Shown here one piece after another: positions 1 through 9,840 of a stretch of DNA of 64,000 bases (position 1 is the stretch's first letter; every line of letters starts with the position of its first letter). The stretch lies in assembly GCF_010183535.1 (NCBI RefSeq), contig NC_071332.1, positions 17,174,001 to 17,238,000 on the forward strand. The letters run 5' to 3'. This DNA is from Caenorhabditis remanei. Its lineage: Eukaryota > Nematoda > Chromadorea > Rhabditida > Rhabditidae. The notes under the pieces are model-generated. The model did not search any database, was not told the origin of the DNA, and saw only the letters and a list, made by a program, of their open reading frames with translations. Both the position numbers and the translations under genes were made by a program.

Positions 1-32
1 ATTCGGGGCACGTTGGACCAGTGGTCAATCAT
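1..32 (-). CDS. Srd-like chemoreceptor, 5' end only (runs off window)
   Basis: The ATG lies at 30-32 on the minus strand. It opens a frame MIDHWSNVPR that is identical, as far as it goes, to the first residues of the complete Srd-like receptor starting at 2143. The bases upstream of this ATG (about 33-360) also resemble those upstream of 2143, so this is the first exon of a tandem paralogue whose remainder lies beyond the left edge. Only about ten codons are visible, so the integrity of the gene cannot be judged. Confidence 0.65.
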   Translation of the reverse strand, partial: MIDHWSNVPR

Positions 33-360
33 GATTAAAATGAAAGAACTTGAAGAATGGGGGAGAGTGGAGATAAGAAGTGAGAAGGAATTGAAATGTT
101 ATTAACTGGTAGTACTGAGTTAGTATTTAGAAAAGAGTGTGCTCTTTCCGTTTTCCAAATGTCGGTTGATTAGTGTTAGTTTTGGGTAAAGAGTTTTGAG
201 TAATTTATAGTAGTAGTATCCGGTAAAGGGTGAGCTTTTTGGTTTTTCCAAATGCCGGTTTTGTTGATATAAATTTTAAAAAAAAAGTTAGATTGTTGAG
301 TTAAAGAGATCAAAATGAGTGTAACTCTCAAAACACACGACAATGTAAGTAACTACATTT
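33..360. promoter_or_regulatory. Duplicated upstream region of the two Srd-like genes
   Basis: This stretch matches 2144-2420 in the same order. Shared blocks include AATGTCGGTTGATT, ATAGTAGTATCCGGTAAAGG, AATGCCGG followed by TTTGTTGAT, and GTTAAAGAGAT. It lies directly before the start codon of each minus-strand Srd-like gene, so the coding unit and its promoter were duplicated together. No known transcription factor site is claimed. Confidence 0.55.
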
Positions 361-414
361 TTCCCATTTATCGCTTTCTCCTTTTCTTTTGCTTTTCCTA
401 AAAGAAAATATTCC

Positions 415-540
415 ACTTCCATATTTTAGCAATATGATAAAGACACTTCGAGGTTTTATACCAAATATCTTAATTATCAGGAAGAGTATACCTCGAACTC
501 AAAATTCCAACATTTGGTGGTGGTGATAAGCCTCAGGTGA
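415..540 (+). pseudogene. Relic first exon of a CC-A-type coiled-coil gene
   Basis: TATTTTAGCAATATGATAAAG at 423-443 and the following TTTTATACC, GGTGATAAGCCTCAG|GTGAGC resemble the acceptor, start codon, exon body and donor of CC-A exon 1 (3735-3813). The frame from this ATG hits TGA/TAA before the donor, so the reading frame is shifted. A polypyrimidine stretch like that before CC-A precedes it at about 360-400. No further exons follow, since the Srd-like gene on the other strand begins within about 110 bp. I read it as a decayed, truncated copy. Confidence 0.5.
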
Positions 541-652
541 GCTACTTTGAAATTCTCCTTATACACGAATTAAAAGTATAACAACCAAATAAAACAAGAT
601 CATCAAAAATTAAAAATATGTATACGAGAACAAATAGAGCATATTTTCAAAT

Positions 653-2143
653 TTATAATTGATTGGTAACTGAAACTGTGCTTCGAAGTGGTCGTTCTTG
701 GTTCTTCAACAATCTGGAATGCGCTCCAAAAATCTTCGAAACACTTGAATTCCATAATTTATAAAACGCAGCTCGATAAGGACCAATTAAGATACAACTG
801 GCGGTTGGGCTAACAACAGTCAGAAGCACCAGTGAGAAGGGCATCAGATTCTCGAGTAGTGCGGTGCTGCCACCAGTTTGGCCTATCGTCACGTAGAGGG
901 TTACGGTAACTAAATAAAGGAGTGGGCCAATGGTTTGATAGAGAAGAACCTGAAAAAGGGATGACTCGGTTGGAAAAATCAAAACACACAACACTTACGT
1001 TGATCAAAGACCTATGCTGCCGTTTCTTTTTTTCCGTGAATGTAAATTTATTCAAATATCTTTCAATTATACACTTGCAAATTAGTGCGACAGTAACTAC
1101 AAATACCGGATTTAAAATTGACATCATGTTAAACACTGGAAACTTGTTAAAAAATTTTCAACTATTAAGTTCTTTGTCTTCCTCCAAAACTAACCTATCT
1201 GAGATGGAGCATTCACATCGAGAACCCCTGAATATGTGTAATTAGAACCAATTATCTCCGGATAAATTTTCGAAATTTCTGCATCCATAGCATCCAAGGA
1301 GGACCAGGACATAAAGTAAACCCAGGTCTAGAATGATAGAAAATTTAATATTGCAAAAAGTTTTATGACGGCTACCCACAAAATAAGAAAAATGCCACAG
1401 GCAATATCCGTAGGTGACCAACTGAATCTTTTTTCGATTGATCGTATCGAATGGCATTGTGATTACATAGGCACGGTAGATATAGGAGAATATCATTATA
1501 ATGTTGTTGAGCAAATGGCATTGTACTAGCAAAGCGTACCCTAGAATCTCAAACTGTAAAGTTTCAAAACTGAGCCGTTCTGAGTTTACAGTTGAGACGT
1601 TTGGAAACCAAAACAATTGGAAACTGAGACTTCTCAAAGGGTTGGTTCATTCCGAAACCTGCTATATTATTGCTAGACATCCCAGTTCCCTGATGATTCG
1701 GTTTCAAAACGTCCTTACGCCAACAAAACTATTTATCTTTTTTTACTCACAATACATGCAAAACCTGGATTTTGTCAACTTCTCATCGAAAGCTCTTTCA
1801 CAAATTCCTCCAAATATAACGAATATTTGAGAGCCTGTCGAAATCAATCTGAAAAAACAAAAAACAATTTCCTGGTGTAAAAAATTTAAACTACCTGACA
1901 GCGGTGATAACACTACAAATTCCAGTTACTGCATCGGATATTGTAATCACCATTATCATTGTTCTGAAACAAGATGATTTTGAAACCATCCAATCTGGAA
2001 TTGAACACTTACGAATATGTTTTCATAGAGTCTGGAGTGTATTTGAAAATGATATAACCCATCAATACATTCAACCAAAATCCCAGCGGACCCAGTGTAC
2101 TTGCCCATATTATTCGGGGCACATTGGACCAGTGGTCAATCAT
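653..2143 (-). CDS. Srd-like seven-transmembrane chemoreceptor
   Basis: A nematode serpentine receptor, expected in the plasma membrane of sensory neurons as a G-protein-coupled chemoreceptor. Seven exons can be assembled on the minus strand with short GT-AG introns. In order they give: N-terminus MIDHWSNVPR; TM1 with GFWLNVLMGYIIF, then TPDSMKTYSTMI; TM2-TM3 with RLISTG and a Cys-containing loop; GYALLVQCHLLNN followed by IYRAYVITMPF; an extracellular loop with NYTYSGVLDVN; NMMSILNPVFVVTVALI; and a last exon with SPTASCILIGPYRAAF (the PYR-type motif after TM7). This order fits the Srd group best; a neighbouring serpentine class is possible. One donor is GTGGGT, chosen because only it keeps the frame. 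The gene looks intact, and a tandem paralogue starts at the left edge of the window. Confidence 0.8.
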
Positions 2144-2420
2144 GATTAGAAGGAAACTCGTTGAGTCAGAAGAGTGGGAATACGGAGTAAGAAGAAATTT
2201 GAATGATATTCTTCAAATTTTCGGAATGTCGGTTGATTGGCATTAGTTTTGAGTGAGGAGTAAAATTTCTGAGTGGCACGCGCGCGAAAATTATAGTAGT
2301 ATCCGGTAAAGGGCGAGCTCTTTGGCTAATGCCGGCTTTGTTGATAATAATTTAGAGGAAATGTTACATTGTCGAGTTAAAGAGATACAAAATAGTGTAA
2401 CTCTCAAAAGTACATAATCT
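2144..2420. promoter_or_regulatory. Upstream region of the complete Srd-like gene
   Basis: Second copy of the region described at 33-360, containing the same blocks around the ATAGTAGTATCCGGTAAAGG core (2292-2311). This copy carries an extra GGCACGCGCGCG insertion at about 2275. The conservation between copies exceeds that of the surrounding non-coding DNA, which may reflect recent duplication, function or both. Confidence 0.5.
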
Positions 2421-3747
2421 TTCTCAGGGTGTGGTCCTCTAGTAGAAGGTTAGTTTTTGGAAAGTAAAACTAAATATTGAAAAGTGAAGGTAAAAAATCA
2501 TATTGCACTACAATGTAAGTGAACGTACCGAAACTTCTTTATTTCATAAAAAGGTATTTCAGACATGAAATCTTTGCACTTTGTTCTTTGTGTTGTCCTC
2601 TAGTAGAAGATATGTTTTTTGGAAAATTCCTTGACAGGAGGTAAAATTAGTGAAGCTATATTAATAAATTTCACATGATTGACACAAAAATGAGACTTAC
2701 GCATTTTTGGTTGAAATCGAGGGAATCTTTATAGAGATAAAGAAATGATATTTTGTGTTTATCGATTTGCAAACAAATTCTACCAAGTATTCAAGTATGA
2801 TACCGTTGAGTTCTATACAGAAAAAGTCAAGCATGTTTCTAGAAATTGGAATCAGGCATACATAGTGCCCATAGTTTTAATTTTTGGTATGCCTTGTTTT
2901 ATTTCGTTGTTACAATTTTCATACATCGATAACATGTATATTGCTAAGTCTAAATGGACAACACTGTTGTTTTCAAGGCAATGCATTGCTCACTCTTATT
3001 TTCCATATATATACCACAACAAATTGGATATTTAACAATATTTTTTTCAAAATATATTTTTATAAACTTTTCTTGTAATAAACTATTATTGAAATAAAAA
3101 ATGCCGGAATTTATTTCATTTCAATAATATTTTGCAATAATTTTTCAATGTATGGTTTGTCTAATTACTTTCCGCAGATATAATCAAAAATCCCGAAATC
3201 GATGTGTTCCATCAAAAAATATTTTTTAAAGGTACCTTAACATTTACTTCCTGTGCGCTGCCAAATTTTCTTTGAAATTTTGTTGTCAGGATATTTTTTC
3301 CTGTTGTTCTCCATTATTCTGATGTTTAACTTTTGTTTTTTTTAATGTTTCAGCTTCTCGAAATTGTTTTGTTTTTTAACAGTTATAGTTAGGATTATCA
3401 ATCTCTGATTTAATCCAGCTAAAAGAAAATTCAAGACTGTTTTAACTGTCAAACAGATGTTGAATAAAATTTACTGATAAGATTAAATTGAAGTTTCGCT
3501 TATCACCTCAAGTGACATATCTTTCAAAAATATCAAAATTTCCGAAACCTTTTTATAGGTATATACGTCACCGATTTATTGCTTAGTCTAAACTATTGAC
3601 TTTATTGTTTTCACTTCAAAACATTGCTCAATCTTATTTCTCCCTTTCCTCCAGCCTTCTTCTTTTTCTCTTCTCCTTCTTCTTTTCTTTTTTTTGTCCT
3701 TTATCTCAAGATAAATATCAAATTCCGTTTCATTTTTTAGCAATACG
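2421..3747. other. Intergenic; contains solo and genuine CC-A-type promoter copies
   Basis: No gene is supported here. A 96-codon open frame at 2745 has no family signature and overlaps a promoter-like relic, so it is not called. Two copies of one block are present. The block has TTGCT(T/A)AGTCTAA, then TGAC or GGACA, then TTGTTTTCA and GCTCA.TCTTATTT. The copies lie at about 2925-3005 (solo) and 3560-3650 (in front of CC-A). The rest is AT-rich. Confidence 0.5.
3560..3650 (+). promoter_or_regulatory. CC-cluster promoter block before CC-A
   Basis: A block with ATTGCTTAGTCTAAACTATT, GACTTTATTGTTTTCA and TTGCTCAATCTTATTT. Equivalent blocks occur at about 2925-3005, 5965-6050 and 9175-9260. A related version (TTGACATGTTCTCTTGCTCA) occurs at about 6912 before CC-B and about 12186 before CC-D, and a diverged one (GTTGACACTTTG, then CCTCACTCTTAAT) at about 9698 before CC-C. 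Its recurrence upstream of each family member suggests a shared cis element; the factor is unknown. Confidence 0.5.
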
Positions 3748-5705
3748 ATGAATACACTCCTAGACTTTATACCACAAATCAGAATTATATTTGGTAATGG
3801 TGATGTGCCACAGGTAAGATAATTATAACAATTTCAATTGAAGACTAAAAAATTCAGCGTCCATCGATAAATCATGAAAAAATTTTGGAAGATCAACGAA
3901 AAGCTTATCAGGAGTCAATGGAACGTTTGGAGTCGAGTAAGTTCTTATATTTTAAATTTTACAGATCGTTACTGAAATTTATTTGCAGTGCGCCGTGATG
4001 CTGCATATGCTTATGAACAAGCTGAAATTGCCGCACGCGAAGAGCGTAAACTGATTCGAAGAGAGAACAATGAGACCATTGAGTGAGATTAATTAGTCTA
4101 AGTCTGAAAATTTTCTAGTGAACTTTTTTCCAGATTGTTGAGAAAAAAAATTAACAATGATGATGAAAACCATAAAATTTTGGTGCAGGAGTTGAACAAT
4201 GGGCTTGCGGAAAAACTAAAAATTTTGAGAGAAGCGGGTCAAGAAGAAAGAAAAAATGCTCAAGAAGAGTTTGAAGAAAAAATAAGTTATCCCAATTTTC
4301 TTGATTTTCGCTGACAAATTTAAATTGAATATTTCCAGATGAAAAATCTGAAAAAACAACATGAGGCTCGACAGGAAGCTTTGCAGGAAGAACTAAAAAA
4401 TGTTAAGAAGGATGAAAAGAAAAAGATTAGGAAAGTGGAGAAGGAGTCTGAAAAACTTAAAGAAAAACGGGAAAATCAGCTGGCCAAAGAACAGAAGGAT
4501 ATAGAGGAAATGACACAACAGTATGCAAATGAGAGAAAGAAACTAATAGATGATCAGTTCAAAATGAGAAAGGAAATGGCGGAAGAGAAGCGGTGAGTGT
4601 GCTACAGTACCGTGGTGAAAACGACCAACTTTGAGAGGGTGTTACGGTATCACTGATTGTCCCTCAAAGTGAATTATGTGTAAATTCTATAGAACAAAAG
4701 TAGAGCTTTATTTTTGTAGTTGACAACTTTTTTGTACGAGCACTCTCTAGAGAGTTACCTATCGACAAAGCACTATCTCTCTCAAATCGTTCCATTTCAG
4801 TGCAAAATAGAGTGATTTTTGAGCTGTCCTCTTAAAATGACCATAACTTTCTAGGGAGTGTCCGTACTAAAACATTGTCAACTACAAAAATGAAGTTCTA
4901 CATTTGTTCTGTCTAGTTTATACATAATTTATTTTGTGAGACAATCAGTGATAACGTAACCCCTCTGAAAATTTCTAACTGAAAAATGCCAAATTGTATA
5001 TCTTACTGTATGTATTGTCTGAAAATCTTTTCATTTTTTCAGGAAAAACCGCGAGTTGGAACAAGAACAAGATTTACAGCAACTTAAGTATCTAACAAGT
5101 GCTGTCAATGCTCTAATCGCAAATGATGCTACTAAAAGAGTCTTGGAACAAACCAACATAATCACGGATATTGTCCAAAATACCACAGAGTCCTTGATGA
5201 AACTAAATGTTTATGTGAGTTATTGGTGGAAATTTCTTCAATTATTTGTTTTACAGTGTATATCAGACTCTCCTAAAGAACATCAAGGCAATGTTCGTTT
5301 GGAGTTGGATGAGATCAACAAAATGAAGTCGATGTTCAAGTTCCAAGCCTCCAAGATTCAGCAACACTTTATGAATGAGAGCAGTGCGAATCCTGACGCT
5401 GTCAAAATTTGCAAGGTTACTTGAAAAATGAAAAAAAAAACCGCAAAACAATTATTTCATTTATAAATTTTCAGAATTATCTGCGACAGTTGGAAGAGGC
5501 AATGAGAAGTAAGCAACTAATTGCAATCTGTGCATTGCTTCAATTTGATCTTGCCAAAGGAAATATCAGAAAAATTCAATCCTACGGGAATGACGCGGAC
5601 TCTTTGGCTCAGAAACTGGAAACGATTCAAACAGATGTTGCTTTTGGTGGCATTTGCATGAAAGACCTTAAGTCTGTGATGGATCAAAAACAATTGAAAA
5701 ATTAG
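3748..5705 (+). CDS. Coiled-coil family protein CC-A (one splice donor altered)
   Basis: Eight exons: 3748-3813, 3858-3936, 3989-4082, 4134-4281, 4339-4592, 5043-5214, 5257-5415, 5475-5705. Together they encode 400 residues if intron 4 is removed as in CC-D. Residues about 30-210 are charged heptad-like coiled coil (E/K/Q-rich). The last 190 residues form a conserved helical domain with LEQTNIITDIVQNTTESLMKLNVY, split as in the paralogues, and SKQLIAICALLQFD. No signal peptide or membrane segment is seen. Exons 4-8 match CC-D in length (148, 254, 172, 159, 231 nt). The donor after exon 4 reads ATAAGT instead of GTAAGT. The nearest GT lies 4 nt downstream and shifts the frame to an early stop, so the gene may be damaged or use a rare donor. 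Function unknown; I know no named family for it. Confidence 0.65.
4610..4985. repeat. Inverted-repeat (MITE-like) element inside CC-A intron 5
   Basis: The left part (GGTATCACTGATTGTCCCTC at 4638; AGTTGACAACTTTTTTGTAC at 4719) reappears in reverse complement on the right (ACATTGTCAACTACAAAAATG at 4873; ACAATCAGTGATAACGTAAC at 4942). This gives a hairpin-forming element of roughly 370 bp with imperfect arms of about 150 bp. A second copy lies at 28435-28740. There is no coding capacity. It lengthens this intron to 450 nt, about nine times its neighbours. Confidence 0.7.
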
Positions 5706-6584
5706 ATTGGTGTTTTTTTTTCTTCCACTGCTTAGTTCAATTTTCTATACGCCCCGCCACTCTTGAATATCTGAAATATATTGATGTAACCTTCATCTTG
5801 AGTCATAGCCAATAAAATGTGTAAGAATTCAAAAGATTAGATGCAAAATATCAGTTTTACTGGTAAAGGCAATGTCAAGGGGGCGAGGTGTGATTATAAA
5901 CCTATGAAAAGTTGATCTATAACAAAAATTGATTAATGTTTTTTTCTTGAAAAACTCTCATAGATACGTCATCGATGTATTGCTAAGTCTTAATTGTTGA
6001 CACTATTGTTTTCATCTCCAAGTATTTTTGCTCACCCTTATTTCTCTCAAACCGGTTTTTATTATTCTGATATAAAAGTTCTCTTCTATCTGTCTAATTT
6101 GTAGCTAAAAATGGAAACGCTTTCGTGTATTTTTCATCACTTTTTGCATTGCTTAGTTTAATTTTCTTTCCTTCAAATGAAATTTTTTCTGCCACAATTC
6201 TACTTTAATCTAGATAAAAACAGTAACCTTGCAAGTTTTGACAGCTTGAGGATTGGCACAACTCTCATTCACAATGTATTGCTGAATTTTTAGTTCAGAC
6301 AATATGTACATACCGTACACTTACCGTTTCTCTTCCCACATTTCCTTTCTCATGTTGAACTGATCTTCTATTATTTTATTCTTCTCATTTTCATACTGTT
6401 TGCTCATTTCCTCCATATCCTTCTGTTCTTTGGCCAGCTTCTTATTTTCATAAAAAATTATTCAAAATTTAATTTCTACATTCATTTGTGCTGAACGTAA
6501 AACTGTTAACAATTCATTTACACAAAAATATGAAAACGGCAAGATTTTTTAGCTTATGTTATTTATGTATACTCCCATTAGTTC
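5706..6584. other. CC-A downstream region, partly repeated after CC-B
   Basis: From 5740 to about 6060 the sequence matches 8925-9275 (ATACGCCCCG, ATTGATGTAACCTTCATCTT, then the promoter block). CC-A's 3' end and downstream DNA were therefore duplicated behind CC-B as one segment. A solo promoter block sits at 5965-6050 with no intact gene behind it. The only coding-like sequence is the inverted fragment at 6325-6450. Confidence 0.55.
6325..6450 (-). pseudogene. Inverted fragment of a CC-A-type coiled-coil exon
   Basis: On the minus strand this reads KKLAKEQKDMEEMSKQYENE, then KIIEDQFNMRKEM and EEKR, followed by a GTAAGT-like donor. It parallels the end of CC-A exon 5 (4477-4592: QLAKEQKDIEEMTQQYANE) including the splice site. 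It is about 125 bp long, antisense to the rest of the cluster, and has no flanking exons. I interpret it as debris from an inverted duplication. Confidence 0.7.
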
Positions 6585-6872
6585 CCGTAAATACTGTATT
6601 ATAACGGCACCTGTAATAGAACGGCACCTGTAATAGAACGGCACCTGTATTATAGTAGCACCCCATCTATACTCAGAATTCTTGAGTATTATTATCCCGG
6701 TGTTTTTTTCTTGGTTTTGCTTAGAGTAGCGTGGTTAGTAACTTCTGGATCAACAAAAAAACTTCCGAATTTTTTTTTTCGTTTAATCTTAATGAGTTTC
6801 TGAAACCACAAAAGTTCTTTCGGAAGCAGTTGAAAAATATAACGGCATGCCGTTATAATACAGTATTTACGG
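6585..6872. mobile_element. Short terminal-inverted-repeat element (MITE) upstream of CC-B
   Basis: CCGTAAATACTGTATTATAA at 6585 is mirrored by TTATAATACAGTATTTACGG ending at 6872, so the 288-bp element has inverted ends of about 25 bp. TAGTTC stands before the left end and TAGTTT after the right end, a possible 5-6 bp target duplication. Inside the left end is a three-copy tandem of AACGGCACCTGTAATAG (about 6603-6650). No transposase is encoded, so it would be non-autonomous. Confidence 0.65.
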
Positions 6873-7111
6873 TAGTTTTCAGTTAGTTCAATTTGAGGAA
6901 AAAATGTGGCTTGTTGACATGTTCTCTTGCTCACTCTTAGTTTTTCACGCCCTGTTTTTGACCTTGCCGTTTTTCTCTCCTTGCTACTTCTTAATCTTGT
7001 TTTATAATAGAACAGTTTTAGAATTGTCACGGGCCTGAAGTTCAAATTTTTTGCAGTTTTTTTTCAAAAAAAAAAGCGAATTTCTTTTTACAGTAATCCA
7101 AATTTCAGAAA

Positions 7112-8852
7112 ATGCTTGGATCGCTCGGTCTTGATGAAGATTCGGTAATTTGCTTTTTTTTTCTTTTTGAGGTTTTTATAAAGATGTTTAGGTAAAACAA
7201 AAAATCATCGACGATTTGAGAAAAGAGTTGAGAGAGTGCAAGAAAACACTGAAAAAGGAGCAGGATCAAAAAATTAAAGAACTAGATGATATTTTGAAGA
7301 AAACGAAGGAAGAAAGTGAAGCGAAACTGGCAAAGATAGAGAAGGAGAATAAGATACTGAAAAAGGAACAAGCAAATGAGTTGATTATTCATCAACAAGA
7401 AATGAGTATTTTGGACGAGGAGTATCAAGAGGAAATGGAAAAAAGGAATAGACAAAAAGAAGAATTAAAGAAACAATTGGAGGAAGAGAAGAAGTGAGAT
7501 TTTTCTCTTCTGAACCAAGAAAACCCCTTTTTTTCAGAAAATACCATGCTTTGGAACAAAAACAACTAAATGAATTTTCAACGGAACTTACTGAAGCTCT
7601 CAATCGTCAAATCACACTGGATGCCAGTGACCGTGTTTTGGAACAATTTGTGAACATCACAAAAACCGTTCAGGATGCTAGTGAATCATTGAAACGTATT
7701 GAAGGTTATGTGAGTTTTTGTTGGAGGAATATAAATTGAAAGAAACATTAATGCTTTCAGTGTTCAAACGAATCTCCCGGTTATTTTGAAGGTGCAATTG
7801 ACAACGAACTGCATGAGTTAAAAGAGTTGAAATCAAATTTCAACGCACATTTTTTTCAATTCCAGCAGGTCGCAAGGTTCCAGCAAAAAAAGAATGAACA
7901 AAACGCTCACCAAGAAATTCTTAATGTTTGTGAAGTGAGTTTATTCACAGAATCCCTTAGAACATTCTCCGATTTTTCAGAGTTATCTACAAAAGTTCGA
8001 AGAATCAATGATGAATGAAAGTCTCTCAGAGTTATGTCTCCATTTGCCGACCGCCATCGAAAATAAGGAAACATTTGAAATCGAAGAATTGAGAAAGAAA
8101 GCAGAAAAATTGTCTGAGGAAATGAAAATCACTCGAGACGAGGTTCAAATTGAACTTGAAGCTATTGTATGTATTGTCTGAAAAAAATTTTCAAAAACAG
8201 CGAGTTTTAACAAAAACAAAGTTTACAGCGAATTACCGCTCGAACAAGTAGTTTCAATACAGTGAACGCAAATGATGCTACTAAAAGATTCATGGAAGAA
8301 ATCAACAAAATCACGTATATCGTCCAAACTACAACAAAGTCCTTGATGAAACTAAACATTTATGTGAGTTACAAGTTTAATTCCTTCATTTATTCGTTTT
8401 ACAGTGTGCATCAGACTCTCCTAAAGAACATCAAGGTCGTGTTTGTTTGGAGTTGAATGAGATCAACACAATGAAGTCAATGTTCAAGTTCCAAGTCTCC
8501 AATATTCAGCAACACATGAATGAGAGCTCTGCAAATCCTGAAGCTGTCAAAATTTGCAAGGTTACTTGAAAAAAAGAAAAAAAACAAAACAATTATTTCA
8601 TTTATAAATTTTCAGAATTATCTGCACGAGTTGAAAGAGCCAATGGGAAGTAACCAACTGTATGCCATCTGTGCATTCCTTCAGTCTGATTTTGCCAATG
8701 GGAATATCAAGAAAATCCAATCTTATGGGAACGAAGCGGGATCATTGGCTCAGAAACTGAAAACTATTCAAATTATAAGAGATCTTGATTTGGGGAACAT
8801 TCGCATGAGAAATGTTGAGTCCACGATGAATTGCGTAGAATTGAAAGATTAG
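7112..8852 (+). CDS. Coiled-coil family protein CC-B, chimera with a second CC-A-type tail
   Basis: Exons 7112-7144, 7192-7493, 7538-7709, 7761-7934 and 7981-8166 give MLGSLGLDEDS, a coiled coil, and the family C-terminal domain. Without further splicing the frame ends at TGA 8179-8181 (293 aa). A GTATGT donor at 8167 and an acceptor TTTACAG ending at 8228 would instead join, in frame, to 8229-8363, 8405-8560 and 8616-8852, all open and homologous to CC-A exons 6-8. The product would be 464 aa with two C-terminal domains in tandem. Exon 2 is itself fused: ancestral exons 2-5 (590 coding nt in CC-D) are reduced to 302 nt with the frame kept. The start follows AATTTCAGAA, a trans-splice-like acceptor. 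Function unknown. Confidence 0.65.
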
Positions 8853-9840
8853 TTTCTTCTTTGTGTCTCTTCAACTTTTGAACAGTATTTTTTTAATTCC
8901 ATTTCTCAGTTTAATTTTCTATACGCCCCGTCACTCTTGAATATCTGAAAGACATTGATGTAACCTTCATCTTGAGTCATAAACAGTTTAACGTGTAGCA
9001 ATTCAAAAGCTTATATGCAAAATATCCGTTTTACTGGTGGAGGTATCTTCAAAGTGGGGGGCCTAAAGCTAAAATGGTTAATCTATAATCAGAATTGATA
9101 ATTTAAAAGATATAACCCTATAAAACGTTTTATCTATTTATGTGAATGTTTTTTTTTGAAACAATCTTAACTCTCATAGATACGTCATCAATGTATTGCT
9201 AAGTCTTAATTGTTGACACTATTGTTTTCATCTCCAAACATTTTTGCTCACCCTTATTTCTCTCCAACCGGTTCTCATTCAATGGTGATATATAATTCCC
9301 TTCAATCTTTCAAATTTATACCAAAAAATGAAAACCTTTTTCTCCCTGTTTCACCACTACTTGCATTGCTAATATTGTTGAAATTCGTCCCTTTAATAGC
9401 TTTAACTCTTCAGTGAGTGCTCGTACAAAAAACTTAATAATTATTGAGTTTAACTTTTACTTTTGATACAAATTGAATAAAACATTGACATTATTGAACA
9501 ACTTGCGATGGATATTTGAACTTTTTGATTTTCTTCTGGGAACAGCAATAAAATAACGTGATAATAGTTAATATCTTCCATTGTAGTGTCAAACCTTTTC
9601 CATTTTCTCAATAAATCCTCTTTTAGTCGGTTTGAATAGGTGTGTATTATACATCACCGAAACAGTCACCTGACCTGAAAAACCTATCTATCCGCTTGTT
9701 GACACTTTGTGTCCAATATTTTCCTCACTCTTAATCTATACTCTTTTTGATCATATCAAATTTCTGACGCTTGCTACTTTTAATTTTTGCTTATTATTGA
9801 ATTTTTGAAACACTTTCAGAAATTATTTTGTATTGAGAAG
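8853..9840. other. Intergenic; duplicated CC-A downstream region and promoter blocks
   Basis: 8925-9275 repeats the region after CC-A, including a solo promoter block at 9175-9260. A diverged block (TTGTTGACACTTTGTG, then CCTCACTCTTAAT) at about 9690-9750 precedes CC-C. A 68-codon frame at 9210 lies across the duplicated promoter and has no family features, so it is not called. Confidence 0.5.

Noticed and set aside
2745..3035. 96-codon plus-strand frame
   Set aside because: It overlaps a solo copy of the CC promoter block and has no homologue in the window or family motif.
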